Shown: positions 52,462 through 62,501, numbered from the stretch's first letter. The stretch: DNA of 64,000 bases from Agapetus fuscipes (GCA_951799405.1 OX637361.1:8778170-8842169), one strand, 5' to 3'. A program made the numbers and translations. The notes: generated from the sequence alone by a model not told the origin.

Positions 52462-53090
52462 AAGGAATACAAGTATGAGTCCAGAAAATGGATTTTCAAA
52501 ATAATATTTCAGCCAAGAGCGTTGAAACTTTTTAGTAAATCTTCGACAATTGCTTTACAGTTGTCAGTTGTTTTACTTCCCAAAAAGTTTTGCACAACAG
52601 CTGTTTTATATTTTGATCTCCACGCACTCCTTTCCTTTTTGTCCAAGGTCAAATCAAAATTTGTGTCTTTCATGACCTCTCTAATTTGGAGGCCTACAAA
52701 TATTCCCTCTTTAATTTTTGCTCCGCTAATTCTGTAAAATTTAGTCTTTAAAATATTGAAGCCTTTGCTCTCTCGGTTCATCGCCTTCACACAATTCTTC
52801 ATAAGGCCTAGATTGATATAAAAAGGTGGAAGGTACACTTTCTAAGTATCGACGAGACGTTCATTTAAAACATTTTTTGTCCCAGGAACATGTTATTTTC
52901 TTTTGTCCCACTGCTTCTTGAAGTAATGGGTTTTTCGATCTTTACTGTTCCACTCGTATAAAAAATAGCAACAATACTTCGTATAGCCCAGTTGAAGTCC
53001 AAGTAATATAGCAATCACTTTTAAATCTATGCACAAATTCCAAGCATGTTTGTCATATTCCATTGCCCTTAATGCTTTTTTTTCATGTTT
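52462..53090 (-). pseudogene. Broken copy of an uncharacterised multicopy arthropod protein
   Basis: One minus-strand frame can be followed for about 210 codons: EYDKHAWNLCIDLKVIAILL, GLQLGYTKYCCYFLYEWNSK, HVPGTKNVLNERLVDT, VYLPPFYINLGLMKNCVKAM, KIKEGIFVGLQIREVM and a C-terminal ILKIHFLDSYL. It is interrupted by in-frame stops at 52893-52895, 52842-52844 and 52509-52511. I recall this pattern (DLKV..LLLG.Q.G+TK.CCFLC.W; +PP.HIKLGLMKNFVKA; KIHFL.SHL) as a recurrent uncharacterised protein of many arthropod genomes, probably transposon-associated, but I cannot name the family. The end is cut by a LINE-A module. No function can be given. Confidence 0.7.
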
Positions 53091-53847
53091 TCATACTTTT
53101 TCTTCATATGTGCAACATAAGTTAGAAGGATAAATTATTTAATTTCCATTATTATGTAATAAAAATACTCTATTTTAAAGCTCAATATATGTGAAAGAAA
53201 ACTTGTTTTGCTTCTTCCTGTTAAGGGGCTGGTTATGCAATAAGGTATACTACATGAATTTTTTTAAAGTCGATTATGGAAAATCTCTGGGTCTTGGAAC
53301 ATTTCTGATTGCAAATTTGTGATCAGTAGGTAGAAATACATGGTGGTCACCAATCAGTGTTCATTTAACATAAGCATTGTTGTTCAGTGTAATTAGATTA
53401 TTAAAATAATACGTTGTCTCCCTGTGCCACAGTGTCAGGAAGAAGTAGCAGATTTTCATCATCATCAACTAAATCACCATCTTCATCATCCTCTTTGTCC
53501 AAACAAAGAACTCAATGCTGCCAGAGGAAGCTTAGTGGTGATTGCTTGGTCCGGAACACGAACAGGAGGCTAAAAAGTCATAGATTTTATACATAAATAG
53601 TTTTTTATGTGTAGGCAGAATAAAAATAATAGAATGATGTAATAGTGTTAATATTTATTAGATTGTTTGCAACTGGAAAATTTTGAAGAGTTTTTTCATA
53701 CATATTGCATTCTCTCCGTTTCATCTATGATTTTTTTTCTATTCGGTTTCTTAACTTAAATTGCTCTCTGGCTGACGAGCCATACAAAAAAATTGTTTTA
53801 CTTTGCCAATGTCACTATTCTTCTAAATTTATATAATGCATGTGACC
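53091..53847. other. AT-rich DNA, possibly continuation of the broken gene
   Basis: A serine-rich stretch at 53414-53596 (GSSSRFSSSSTKS-like) looks like low complexity. A degraded LINE-A module piece (TACTTTGCCAATGTCAC) lies near 53790-53815. Confidence 0.35.
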
Positions 53848-54242
53848 AGGCCCAGATTATGGGAATTTCTACTAAGTGACCGATCCAGGGCCCCCAAACC
53901 CCCCCCCCCCCCTCCCTCCCCAAACCAGACCTATGGCGCCACCAAAGATTTTAAAATATGTTCTTCTTTACTTTTGACTCAAAAGGTCGCATTTTGTACA
54001 GACAAAGACATAGTTAATTAAGAAATAAAAAAAACTTATAGGGAGCCTTCAGGGGCCCCAAACTACCTGAATGAGGCCCCGAAAATTTCAAGCAGTCTCT
54101 AGTAGCACTGTATGTGCAACTATTTACCCATTTTGTGTCTTTTTTTATTCAACCATTAGTACTGTCTTACACTGTATCTTTTGCGTAGGGGCCCCCGAGC
54201 CTTCCCACGTACCAGGACCCCCAAAACGGTTAATCCAGGCCT
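53848..54242. mobile_element. Probable hAT-like MITE (about 395 bp)
   Basis: Left CAGGCCCAGATTATGGG and right GGTTAATCCAGGCCTG are imperfect inverted ends of the CAGGCC type seen in many hAT non-autonomous elements; GGGCCCC-rich blocks sit inside both ends. A clear 8-bp target duplication was not found. Contains a C-run at 53897-53911. Confidence 0.5.
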
Positions 54243-54268
54243 GTACATTATTTATAAATATACATATA

Positions 54269-54376
54269 AGTTAGTAGGTTTTCGGGGAATCCACCGTGAT
54301 GAGGGATCGTGTAACCGATCCAAAACGTCGCTAAAAAATAATAATATTCAACGGATTACCCGAGAACCTACTAACA
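54269..54376. repeat. Short element with 23-bp inverted ends
   Basis: GTTAGTAGGTTTTCGGGGAA at the left pairs with TTACCCGAGAACCTACTAAC at the right. The interior has GGATCGTGTAACCGATCC and AAAACGTCGCT. Possibly a tiny MITE. Confidence 0.6.
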
Positions 54377-54409
54377 TGTATAATATCCGTGAAAAACTAA
54401 AATTAAACA

Positions 54410-55800
54410 TTTATTATATGGATACAGTTAACATAAATTTGTTTAACACTTTTTTTAAATAACTTTTTTTATTTTTTTCCGTATCCTTTTATCCTCCCAA
54501 TGTAAGAAGAAGTTCTGTAGGTAGACCCGCAATACCAAAAGAATCAGGAGGCTAAAAAAACAAAATATAACAAAATATAACAAATGGAAGGTTGTGGATT
54601 CAGATCCCGGCGGAGCACAAAAAATGTACCATTTATATTTCGAATGTGCTTTTCGCTGAGTTGAAAAAATTCATAAAACCTTTACCAAAGACCGGTCACT
54701 GAAAGGTCCATCCAACCTTACAACAACTGGGTCTTGCTTGAGAATTGGCGCTTTCTACAGCGACGACCAAGCTCGCAGAGGGCTCTTGAGGTGTGATACA
54801 CACAAAAACAGCGCTCACCAAATAAATTATCCTAATATTAATGGCGATTCGATATAACATAATTCTGATAATTTAAGTTTGAAAAGGTTATAAATTATTG
54901 CGTATTACAATAATGGATACAGTACCTAAATATAAACTTGTTTAACAGTTTTTTAAAACAGCATTATTTTATTGCTTCTTTACATTTTTATCCTCCCAAT
55001 GAAAGAAGAAGTGCTGTAGGTAGGTCTGAATCACTAGGAGCCTAAAAAAAATATAACAATACAGATTCAACCTTTGCCAGCCCTTCAGGGGTCATGTGAT
55101 GCACATTATTTTACCTGGCGACAGAATTGTCAGAACCTGTATGGCTTGTATAATTAAGAATAAGATATAAGTGAATGAGTAAATTTAAAAAACACGGCAT
55201 ATTCAGAAGCATAATTGCTACTCTTACAATTCATAACTATGCTCTGGAAGATGACATAGGCGAAAAAGTTTGAGCAAAAAAAAAATGGAATCAAAGCTGT
55301 TTCTATTCAATATATATATGACAAAAAATACAATGAACTGTGACTGTGTTCACAGAAAAACCCATAAAAAAGAAATGGAGAAATGAAGACACTTTTCAAC
55401 CATGTCGAAAAGTTAATAAAAATATTTGTTTTAACGAGGCAGCGATTGAAATTTACTAACTCACTTAATGCATGCTCTTTTTGTGTAGTTCAACCTTTGC
55501 CAAATCTTCAGGAGTCATGTAATGTATCTTATATTGTCTGGCGACCGGAATTGTTAGACCCGGTGCGCATCTGCAGGTATAACTAGTATGTACCATAAAT
55601 AATGAGAGAACAGAGTGAATTAAAAAAAACGTATAAGTAACAATATATGGTTATCAATTTATCGAAACAAGTAACAAAAAATGTAGATGAGTGGAACCAT
55701 CAGAGTTACAGTTACAATTATAAAGAAATGCTGTAACGAGGCATCAGCGATTAAAATTGCACAACTCACTTTATGTAGGTATGCTCTTTTTGTGTCCAAT
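54410..55800. repeat. Degenerate tandem repeat region
   Basis: Blocks recur in order: TTTATCCTCCCAATG...GAAGAAGT at 54488 and 54978; TTCAACCTTTGCCA with TCATGTRATG at 55067 and 55490; AACGAGGCAGCGATT-like at 55430 and 55735 followed by ATGCTCTTTTTGTGT. Spacing is roughly 300-490 bp. A SINE-A copy sits in the first unit. No coding. Confidence 0.6.
54583..54838 (+). mobile_element. SINE-A with tail a
   Basis: Starts inside the tRNA-like head (AATGGAAGGTTGTGGATTCA), body CAACAACTGGGTCTTGCTTG, junction CGACGACCAAGCTCGCAGAG, tail GGCTCTTGAGGTGTGATACA and CAGCGCTCACCAAATAAAT. Confidence 0.85.
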
Positions 55801-56097
55801 GAACCTCAAGAGCCCTCTTCCAGTTAGCTAAGTGTACTGAAAGTTTTGATTGATTGGCATTATGTCCTTGTCTCAAGAGCGCTAGTGTTTTCAACAATGA
55901 TAAGCTTATTGGCTGCCAAAAAATGGCGCGAGAACACTGGTCCTCGCCGTAATAAAAAAACGCCCTTATATCCGTTCCCGGGAGGCAGAATGCTTATACA
56001 AAGATACTTTAAGATCAAGCTGCTGAGGGTCTTTTCTAGGATTTACCAACTATCAAGTTAACTCTCAATCCTACATACTCGCCGATTGATGAGCAAT

Positions 56098-56315
56098 TTA
56101 AATCTAAATCTAAATCTAAGCTGCAAAGATATGTCTCATTTGAGATTCATATTAAATGCATTCCCACAAGCAGCCATGCATAATTTCGCGCTTACACATG
56201 CCGCATGTGGACCTACAATATAAAAAACCCAATCTCAAATGAACATAAGCCCTGCAACTCTTGCCGACCTTCCCTGAAGCAGGGGTGACATTGGCAAAGT
56301 AAATCATACAAAAAG
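56098..56315 (-). mobile_element. LINE-A terminal module (TTTAGA tail)
   Basis: TAAATCTAAATCTAAATCTA tail to GGGGTGACATTGGCAAAGTA; start truncated. Confidence 0.8.
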
Positions 56316-56674
56316 ATGAGATACTCTGATATACTGACACGCACAGGAAATAAAATATTATATTTTACGAAACTTCACACATCGCCTAGCAGTGTTTGTT
56401 TTCCATATCTACCATTCAATTCAAAGATGACCTTTCATTGAGATTGTCTTCTAAATCACATTTTACACAATCTAAACCAAGAAAAAACGTAAAACACGAA
56501 AGTGTGAGAGTTGTTTCTAGTATTTTCATAATTTATTTCTAACATTCATTAGACACATTCAAGCACTACACGTGCAAACATTGCTCATGTGAAATTACGT
56601 CTAATGGACATAAGACAAACAAGCACTAAGGGAACGACCTGTATTCATACACTTTTTTATTACTTTTTTTTAAG

Positions 56675-56990
56675 AAATCCTGTGCGGAAGACTCCCTAGA
56701 TTCTAAAGGTTCTAGGGGTCTATGGCACTTGTTGTAGTGCCGCAGAAGTGTACGAGCTTGGTAGTCGCTACAAAGCGCCAATACTCAAGCAAGACCCAGT
56801 TGCTGTAAGGCTGGATGGACCTTTGGTGACCGGTCATTGGTAAAGGTTTTATGAATTTTTCAACCCAGCGAAGAGCACATTCGAAATATAAATGGTATAT
56901 TTTTGTGCTCCGCCGGGATCCGAATCCACAACCTTCCATTTACGAGTCCGAAGTGTTGCCACTACGGACTACGGACCGGTCCAAGCTTGC
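56675..56990 (-). mobile_element. SINE-A with tail c
   Basis: Normal head and body in reverse (GGACCGGTCC; CGGGATCCGAATCCACAACC; GCAAGACCCAGTTGCTGTAA). After ACCAAGCTCGTACA the tail is CTTCTGCGGCACTACAACAA and AGGGAGTCTTCCGCACAGG (reverse complement) instead of GAGGGCTCTTGAGG. The same tail is at 63405-63480. It abuts the last exon of cuticle gene 3. Confidence 0.75.
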
Positions 56991-56993
56991 TAT

Positions 56994-59900
56994 TCACGAA
57001 AAATCCGTCAATAATGGTATACTGACCTCGGTTGTGGTAGGAGCGTAGTACTGTGGGATATGGTCTCCTTCAGGTCTGAAACCGTTCTCATCAGCGATGT
57101 ATTTGACAGTATACGTAACGCCATCTGGTCCCACATAGCTGTAACTGCCTCTGACCACCAAGAAACTTATGTCAGGCTCGTCTGGGTTTTGTACCATGGA
57201 CTCCTCCTCTCTCTGTGTGCCGTCTGAGGTTCTGAACCTGTAATAATAATATTAATTGGCCAATTTTCATACAACATCGTTAAGTGGCACTAGCCACACC
57301 AAGGGCGCTTTTTTTTAACTTTTGAAGCTTTTGTTAAATAAATGTGTTTTAAGCAACTTCCTAAAACTGCCAACACTGGTCTCTGTTCTCAACTCCAGAT
57401 GTATAATGTTCGAGCAGAATGGATCAGCCAAATTAAAAACCCTGTCTCCGGAATTGGTTCAGTTTCAGCGATGTGGTAGTTGAAGCCTATTTACGGACAC
57501 GGACAGAACAGTCTTTAGAAAGCATAACTGGTAAAACTGTGCAAAACACAGTAAACAAATCAACTGCTGATGACTTAGCCCTCTTTTTTAAAAACAAGGT
57601 GGAGAAAATACATGAGTCATGCAACGGAGCAGTGAAACCCCAAATAAGCAAAGTGTTGCATTAATGACTGTTACTGAGGTGTACAAGTACGAGATGTCTG
57701 CCCCAAGTAAGCAATGTGAACTAGTTCCAGCACCGACTTGGCAAATAAAATCATACATAAATGAGCTTGCTCCACTCAGAACCATGATCCTCAGTAAATA
57801 TCTGAGTAATGGATCAGTCCCAAAAGGTCTAAAAATGGCAAAAATTACATCAATCTTAAGGAAACCTCAACATGACTCTGATGGCGCATCTAATTTTCGA
57901 CCAATCTCCAACTTGCCATTTTTTTTCAAAAATATTTGAAACAAAAGTAGCAGGAAGACTCACTTTTCACTGAAATGTAAATAATTTGTTTCCCAAAATG
58001 CAATCGGCTTACATAAGGTCTCACTCTAACAAAACCGGGATATTGAGAGTACTATCAGACTTAATTCATGAGACTGAAAGAGGAAATCTAGCACTGATAG
58101 CATTGTTAGACATGAGCGTGGCATTTGATACCATCAACCACACCATACTTCTTCAAAAGATAAATAAGAGTCTCAAAATAGGCGGAAAAGCTGTGGAGTG
58201 GATTGTTTCATGCCTGCAAGACAGAAACCAATCTGTTGAAAAGGATCAACGTGTTTCATCTTTGACAACCTTGGATACAGAAGCTCCATAGGACTCTGTC
58301 GTGGGACCGCTGTTCTTTGTAATGTACATTTGGGAGCCGGAAGGCTTTGCACAGAAATGGGGAGTTCAAATGCATATGTATGCAGATGATTGCCAAATAT
58401 ATACTCACTGTAGACCAGGGTGTTCAACTCAAAATCGTGGCGGGCCGGATTTAGTGCTTTTGTAATTGTGGCGGGTTAGATTTTTGTTTTTGTTGTACTT
58501 TTGTGCATAGATGAATAACATATTGCGCAATAACTAGATGTCGTCGCGGGTCGTATGTTGGACAAACCTGCTGTAGACCGTAAGATACCACAGATATGCT
58601 GAGCAAAGTATGGAATTGTTTTGAAGATATATGGTTTTCGATATCTTCATATCAGCTGATGCTAGCCCAAGAAAAAAAACAAGTTTTGTGGATGACTTCT
58701 CCAAGAAGAGTACACATCACACAACAACACCGCCATAATATTGTCTAATTTTGACATTTTGCCTTCCTCTTGCGTCCAACTCCTAGGAGTCTTACTACCT
58801 TACAATGAAAGCTAAAGTAAATAACACAGTCATTACGGGTTTCTGTGGACTACGGTAGATCAAGCTTGTCAATAACTGTCTACCAATGGAGGCAAAGAAA
58901 GCACTAGTAAATGCATTTTTGGTGTCGGAAATAGACTATTGCAATAGATTATAATACATATAGGTCAACCAAAGTGCCAAGTAAACAGAATAAAAGTGCT
59001 TGTCAATGCATGTGCTGTCCAGTTGAAATTTAATCACATTACTCCTCTTCTCCAGAAGCTTTACTGGCTTCGTGCCCCAGAACGCGTTGTATTTAAAGTA
59101 TGCTTGATGGTCCACAAAGCTTTATTTGAAAAAATACACCCAAATATCTCGGTGATTTAATAAAGCCCGTCGTACAATAAGTTGTTCTGGGAAAAACAGC
59201 CTGACACTACTTTTGGCAGAAACCGGAGTCAAGTCACGCATTGAAGACCCGGTCAGAAGAGTAAACACAGTGTTTGGAGAGTGTGCATTTGCAGTTGCTG
59301 GTCCTCTGACCTGGAACCACCTGCCTCGTGAGAGAGAACTAGAGGACCATGGAAAGTTGTGAAGCAAATTTCTAGAATCACATGCACAAGCGCCCTTGTG
59401 GTGATTACGTCACGACACGGCGCTATAAAGAAATCACCAACGAAAAGTAAGATATTCCCAACAGCTCTTGTGCCTAAATGTGCGGAGTCCGTCAAATAAC
59501 TTTGGTATGAATAAATAAGTACTTGAATCTGTAGTTGCCGAATCCATCGTTGCTATTTTGATACTCCAAAATTTCATTATTGTCCACTGGAAGCCCAAAA
59601 GCTCCTAGCCAGCAAAACGAGACGAGAAATAGCTGAAATCAACAAAAATATACATTATGGATTGATTAGAATAATAGTATTATTAGATGATTTATTTGGT
59701 AAACATGGTAACCTACTCGTAAGCGGTGTTTCGTGGCCTAAAAATTCCAAGGTCACTTAAGCGATAGCTTTTGGCATAACACGCTAAATACATTTTAAAA
59801 CAATATAGTTTTTGAGTTGTTCATTTAATTAATAATTTGATAGTTGTAAAATTAATATTTATGTATTTGTATTCCATTCTTTTTTAAGAGTACACGTTTT

Positions 59901-60864
59901 TATGAAGTAAAATCGGCACACCATTGTTTAATATTAATAATAATTGGCCAATTTGTATATAGCGCCGTTTAGTGACACTAGCCACCCCAAGGGCGTTTAT
60001 AAAATAATATCCGTACAGACCGGCTTACAGTCTAGTGGTTAAGACAATGGACTCCTATTCCGAAAGACGTAAGTTCGATACTCAGTGGAGTATAATAAAT
60101 ATTTATATTGTTATGTTTTTACAGGGCTCTATTTCATTTTCTTGGTAGTGCATGTGGTGATGTGGGACCTATTTATTTTGACGGATAAGAGGGCCGGCCT
60201 CACACCAACTACTTTCAGTTGAAGTGGGAGTTTTCCAGCTCCCGGAGGTCTGGTTCTCATTTCTTGTGAAGGCTGAGTAAACCTTGAGATCGAACCCTTG
60301 CTCTCAGCATGGAATGCAAGCATTCTACCAATTGAGCTATCGACATTTTTACGCGCTTGGTCGTCGTCGCTAGAAAGCGCCAATTCTCAAGCAAGACCCA
60401 GTTGCTGTAAGGCTGGATGGACCTTTGGTGACCGGTCATTGGTTAAAGGTCTATGAATTTTTCAACTCAGCGAAGAGCAAATTTGTAAAAAAAAAAAATG
60501 GTATAAAATAACATAAATTTAAAGAAACATCTCTTGCCACTGTTTTCTTAAACAAGGCAAAAGTGAGCCATTTTTACAGCATGTTTGGTCAGCTTGAGGG
60601 CTATGTGTTTTATGATCAAATTTTCACAAGCAGACACGTTTAAGCTTGCGCTTAAACATGCCGCATGTGGACTAACAATATAAAAACCCAAATCTCAAAT
60701 GAATATACACCCTGTAACTCTTGCCGACCTTCCCTGGAACAGGGGTGACATTGGCATAGTGAACCATTTTCTACAGTATGGGTGGTCAGCCGCATTACAA
60801 CCTATAAGTCAAGGTTAGCTGGTGACATAATTAATTTGATTTTACAATATCTCACCGACTTCAT
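56994..60864 (-). CDS. RR-1 cuticular protein gene 3
   Basis: Three exons on the minus strand: 60856-60864 (MKS), 59523-59632 and 56994-57237, giving 120 aa. Donors are GTGAG and GTACTT; acceptors are GATTTCAG and TTATTACAG; phases are 0 and 2. The signal peptide is MKSLFLVSFCWLGAFG, followed by LPVDNNEILEYQNSNDGFGN. The third exon has FRTSDGTQREEESMVQNPDE, then VVRGSYSYVGPDGVTYTVKY and IADENGFRPEGDHIPQYYAP, the most canonical RR-1 chitin-binding core in the window. The product would be a secreted cuticle component. The final residues (VSIPLLTDFS) run towards a SINE-A that starts 4 bp after the stop. A donor-like GAG/GTCAGT follows PTTTE (57026), so the true transcript might splice earlier. 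Intron 2 carries LINE-D with a MITE; intron 1 carries SINEs and a LINE-A module 30 bp from exon 1. Confidence 0.9.
57280..57470 (-). pseudogene. CR1-like LINE 3' end (LINE-D relative), minus strand
   Basis: In reverse it encodes RRNRVFNLADPFCSNIIHLE then TETSVGSFRKLLKTHLFNKS, and ends GCGCCCTTGGTGTGGCTAGT. This is the S..SF+K.LKTHLF+K ending of CR1/L2-type proteins. The plus-strand LINE-D copy begins next to it. Confidence 0.65.
57473..59430 (+). pseudogene. LINE-D (CR1-like) reverse transcriptase, multiply broken
   Basis: In order on the plus strand: SYINELAPLRTMILSKYLSN and SNFRPISNLPFF (57619-57939); QSAYIRSHSNKTGILRVLSD and ALLDMSVAFDTINHTILLQK (57986-58291); VVGPLFFVMYI and MYADDCQIYTH (58298-58410). 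After a MITE at 58416-58570 the sequence continues to VNTVFGECAFAVAGPLTWN (about 59265) and a 3' end GCGCCCTTGTGGTGATTACG then GACACGGCGCTATA. These are reverse transcriptase blocks of the CR1/L2 group (QSAYR..HST+TALL; LLDLSAAFDTV.H; YADD). Several frameshifts and stops make it inactive. It lies antisense in intron 2 of cuticle gene 3. Confidence 0.85.
58416..58570. mobile_element. hAT-type MITE (155 bp) with perfect 8-bp target duplication
   Basis: CAGGGTGTTCAACTC at the left and TTGGACAAACCTG at the right are short imperfect inverted ends. CTGTAGAC occurs immediately before (58408-58415) and after (58571-58578). It interrupts LINE-D shortly after the YADD region. A relative is at 5340-5434. 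Confidence 0.85.
59940..60000 (-). mobile_element. CR1-like LINE 3' end scrap
   Basis: ATTGGCCAATTTGTATATAG, GCGCCGTTTAGTGACACTAG, CCACCCCAAGGGCG: the terminal sequence seen at 57250-57315, without coding sequence. Confidence 0.55.
60005..60090 (+). mobile_element. SINE-A-like tRNA head, isolated
   Basis: GACCGGCTTACAGTCTAGTG GTTAAGACAATGG and GTAAGTTCGATACTCAGTGG keep A- and B-box-like words, but no body follows. Not a plausible functional tRNA, as no acceptor stem pairing is evident. Confidence 0.5.
60130..60490 (-). mobile_element. Composite SINE-A/SINE-B
   Basis: In reverse, SINE-A (60490-60362: CCAAAGGTCCATCCAGCCTT, GCGACGACGACCAAGCGCG) joins SINE-B (60345-60140: AATTGGTAGAATGCTTGCAT, GAGAGCAAGGGTTCGATCTC) through TAAAAATGTCGATAGCTC. 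Same order and junction as at 29471-29965. Confidence 0.8.
60590..60824 (-). mobile_element. LINE-A terminal module in intron 1 of cuticle gene 3
   Basis: CAAGCAGACACGTTTAAGCT to AACCTATAAGTCAAGG. Its edge lies 31 bp from the exon 1 splice donor. Confidence 0.75.
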
Positions 60865-60947
60865 GATGTAACTAGACCTTGCACTCAACACTTCCATCAG
60901 TTAAAGAGTATTTTAAATGTATTATATTGTTACGAATACTTTGTAAG

Positions 60948-60955
60948 CTTATATA
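60948..60955 (-). promoter_or_regulatory. TATA box of cuticle gene 3
   Basis: TATATAAG on the minus strand, 91 bp upstream of the ATG at 60864. Confidence 0.75.
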
Positions 60956-60959
60956 CACG

Positions 60960-61425
60960 CACCTATGACTTAACGTTCCCCTCTCCAGAATAAAAAAAGT
61001 AGCGTCAAATTATAGATTACTTCCTCTAGCATAATTAAATCCTCTATTAAAAAATTATCATTACGTTCTTGTTTGACATGCATGGTAGTCATACAACAAT
61101 TATATTAAAATTTGTTACTTTATAAAAAAAACACAAGAATAAATATTTTTTCTCACAGAAGATTCTTATGGAAATCCCCGTAAAAAAATGTGGGAAGAGA
61201 ATGAGTTTAAAGTGGTTTTCATCAGGTAAACTGTGGCTTATGAATTCTGTCTATTAAGGTTATTTTCGCATATCAATAAATTATTGTACTTAATTGAATC
61301 ATTTTGATACTAATTAACAAGAGGCCGAAACCGGTCAAGCTCATTGTTTGTTTTTACGCAAATAAAAAAATGAGTTGAATTAAACGAGGTTCGTTTTCAG
61401 ATTAAAAAAAATAAAAAAAACATAT
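60960..61425. other. 5' flank of cuticle gene 3
   Basis: Upstream DNA of gene 3; no factor site can be assigned. Holds AAGAGGCCGAAACCGGTCAA at 61318-61338, a word also present with one change at 23513-23533. Confidence 0.4.
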
Positions 61426-61429
61426 TGGA

Positions 61430-61690
61430 TTGGTTGTAGATTCTTAATGATGATAATTTGAAATTGGTATGAGCTTGAACACTCATATTGGAAAAAATGG
61501 TTCACTTTGGAAATGTCAATCTTGTGTCAGTTCGGCAAAAGATGCAGAGCTTATGTTCATTTGAGGTTTGGATTGTAATTTGTAAGTAGGTACGCATGCA
61601 GCATTTAAAAGCGCAAACTTACAAGTGTCTGCTTCTGGGCATGAATTTAATAATTATGTATTTTAAATGCTAGTATAATTTTGCAGCTTA
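61430..61690 (+). mobile_element. LINE-A terminal module, diverged
   Basis: GGTATGAGCTTGAACACTCA, AATGGTTCACTTTGGAAATG, TTATGTTCATTTGAGGTTTG to TTTGCAGCTTAGATTATAG. Confidence 0.7.
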
Positions 61691-61711
61691 GATTATAGTA
61701 GTCAAATAATA

Positions 61712-61900
61712 TCTCATATATATAATTCTCGTGTCACAGTGTTTGTGGTCACAGTCCTCTGAAACGGCTTGACGGATTCTTATGAAATTTTGTCCAAATT
61801 TTTGATAGGTATGAGAATCGACCAACAAGCATATTTCATACAGCTATATGATTTAGAAGAGCGAACACAGAATTCTTCTGTAATTTTTTTTGACCAAATA
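61712..61900 (+). mobile_element. Probable Helitron 5' end
   Basis: TCATATATATAATTCTCGTG TCACAGTGTTTG followed by CCTCTGAAACGGCTTGACGG ATTCTTATGAAATTTTG matches the form of insect Helitron 5' termini (TC start, TATATATAA, then a GAAACGGCT...ATGAAATTT block). The 3' hairpin and CTRR end were not located, and no Rep/helicase ORF is present. Confidence 0.6.
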
Positions 61901-62264
61901 TTTTTTTTGTACTTTTTAATTATTTGTCATTAAAACATATATACCAGCTGAAATTTTCACATTCCTATTCTCACTTTTCAAGCTTTCATCCTGATTTTAG
62001 TATTTTCGTAGCAATAACACCTCTTTCAACCATCAGGTTTCAAACTCCTCCAAAATGGATTGCCCATTTTTTAATTAAATTAAGCATTCTAGAAAGTACC
62101 TACCTTAGTTTTAAGTGTATAATATCAATGGAAGAACCGCACTCGATGTTTCCTATGCGGTATGCCTGCCTTTGCCGCTCAACAGTTTTAGACCATTTTC
62201 AGAAAACGTGAAAAGTTAATGCAGAGATGAATAGTGTGAAGTAAGGTTACAATTGTCATTAACA

Positions 62265-62501
62265 ACGTCGGTGCTATGGCCACAGCGGTCAAGACGCTTG
62301 TTCAGCTAGCGTATTTGGTTCAGATAACGTTGGTTAGAGCCACGGCTGGCCCCTTTGACAACGTTTTGATAACATTGACCCTGGTTCAGATGTCTTTACA
62401 TGCACACAAGCTTCTGCTTTCACATGAAGACAACTGGCCAGGCAAAATATGTTGGTGAATTGCATTCCTCCTCACAAATTTATTTAAAAAAAAAAAGACG
62501 T
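62265..62501 (+). mobile_element. SINE-C, full-length
   Basis: Head GTGCTATGGCCACAGCGGTC AAGACGCTTG with B-box-like GGTTAGAGCCACG, middle TGACCCTGGTTCAGATGTC, end CTGGCCAGGCAAAATATGTT, GGTGAATTGCATTCCTCC and a poly-A tail. The 60-codon ORF here is part of the SINE. Confidence 0.7.

Noticed and set aside
52420..52737. 105-codon plus-strand ORF
   Set aside because: Antisense to the broken multicopy gene, whose minus-strand frame has clear conserved motifs.
53414..53596. Serine-rich ORF
   Set aside because: Composition-driven (TCA/TCT-rich) short frame without homology that I can recognise.
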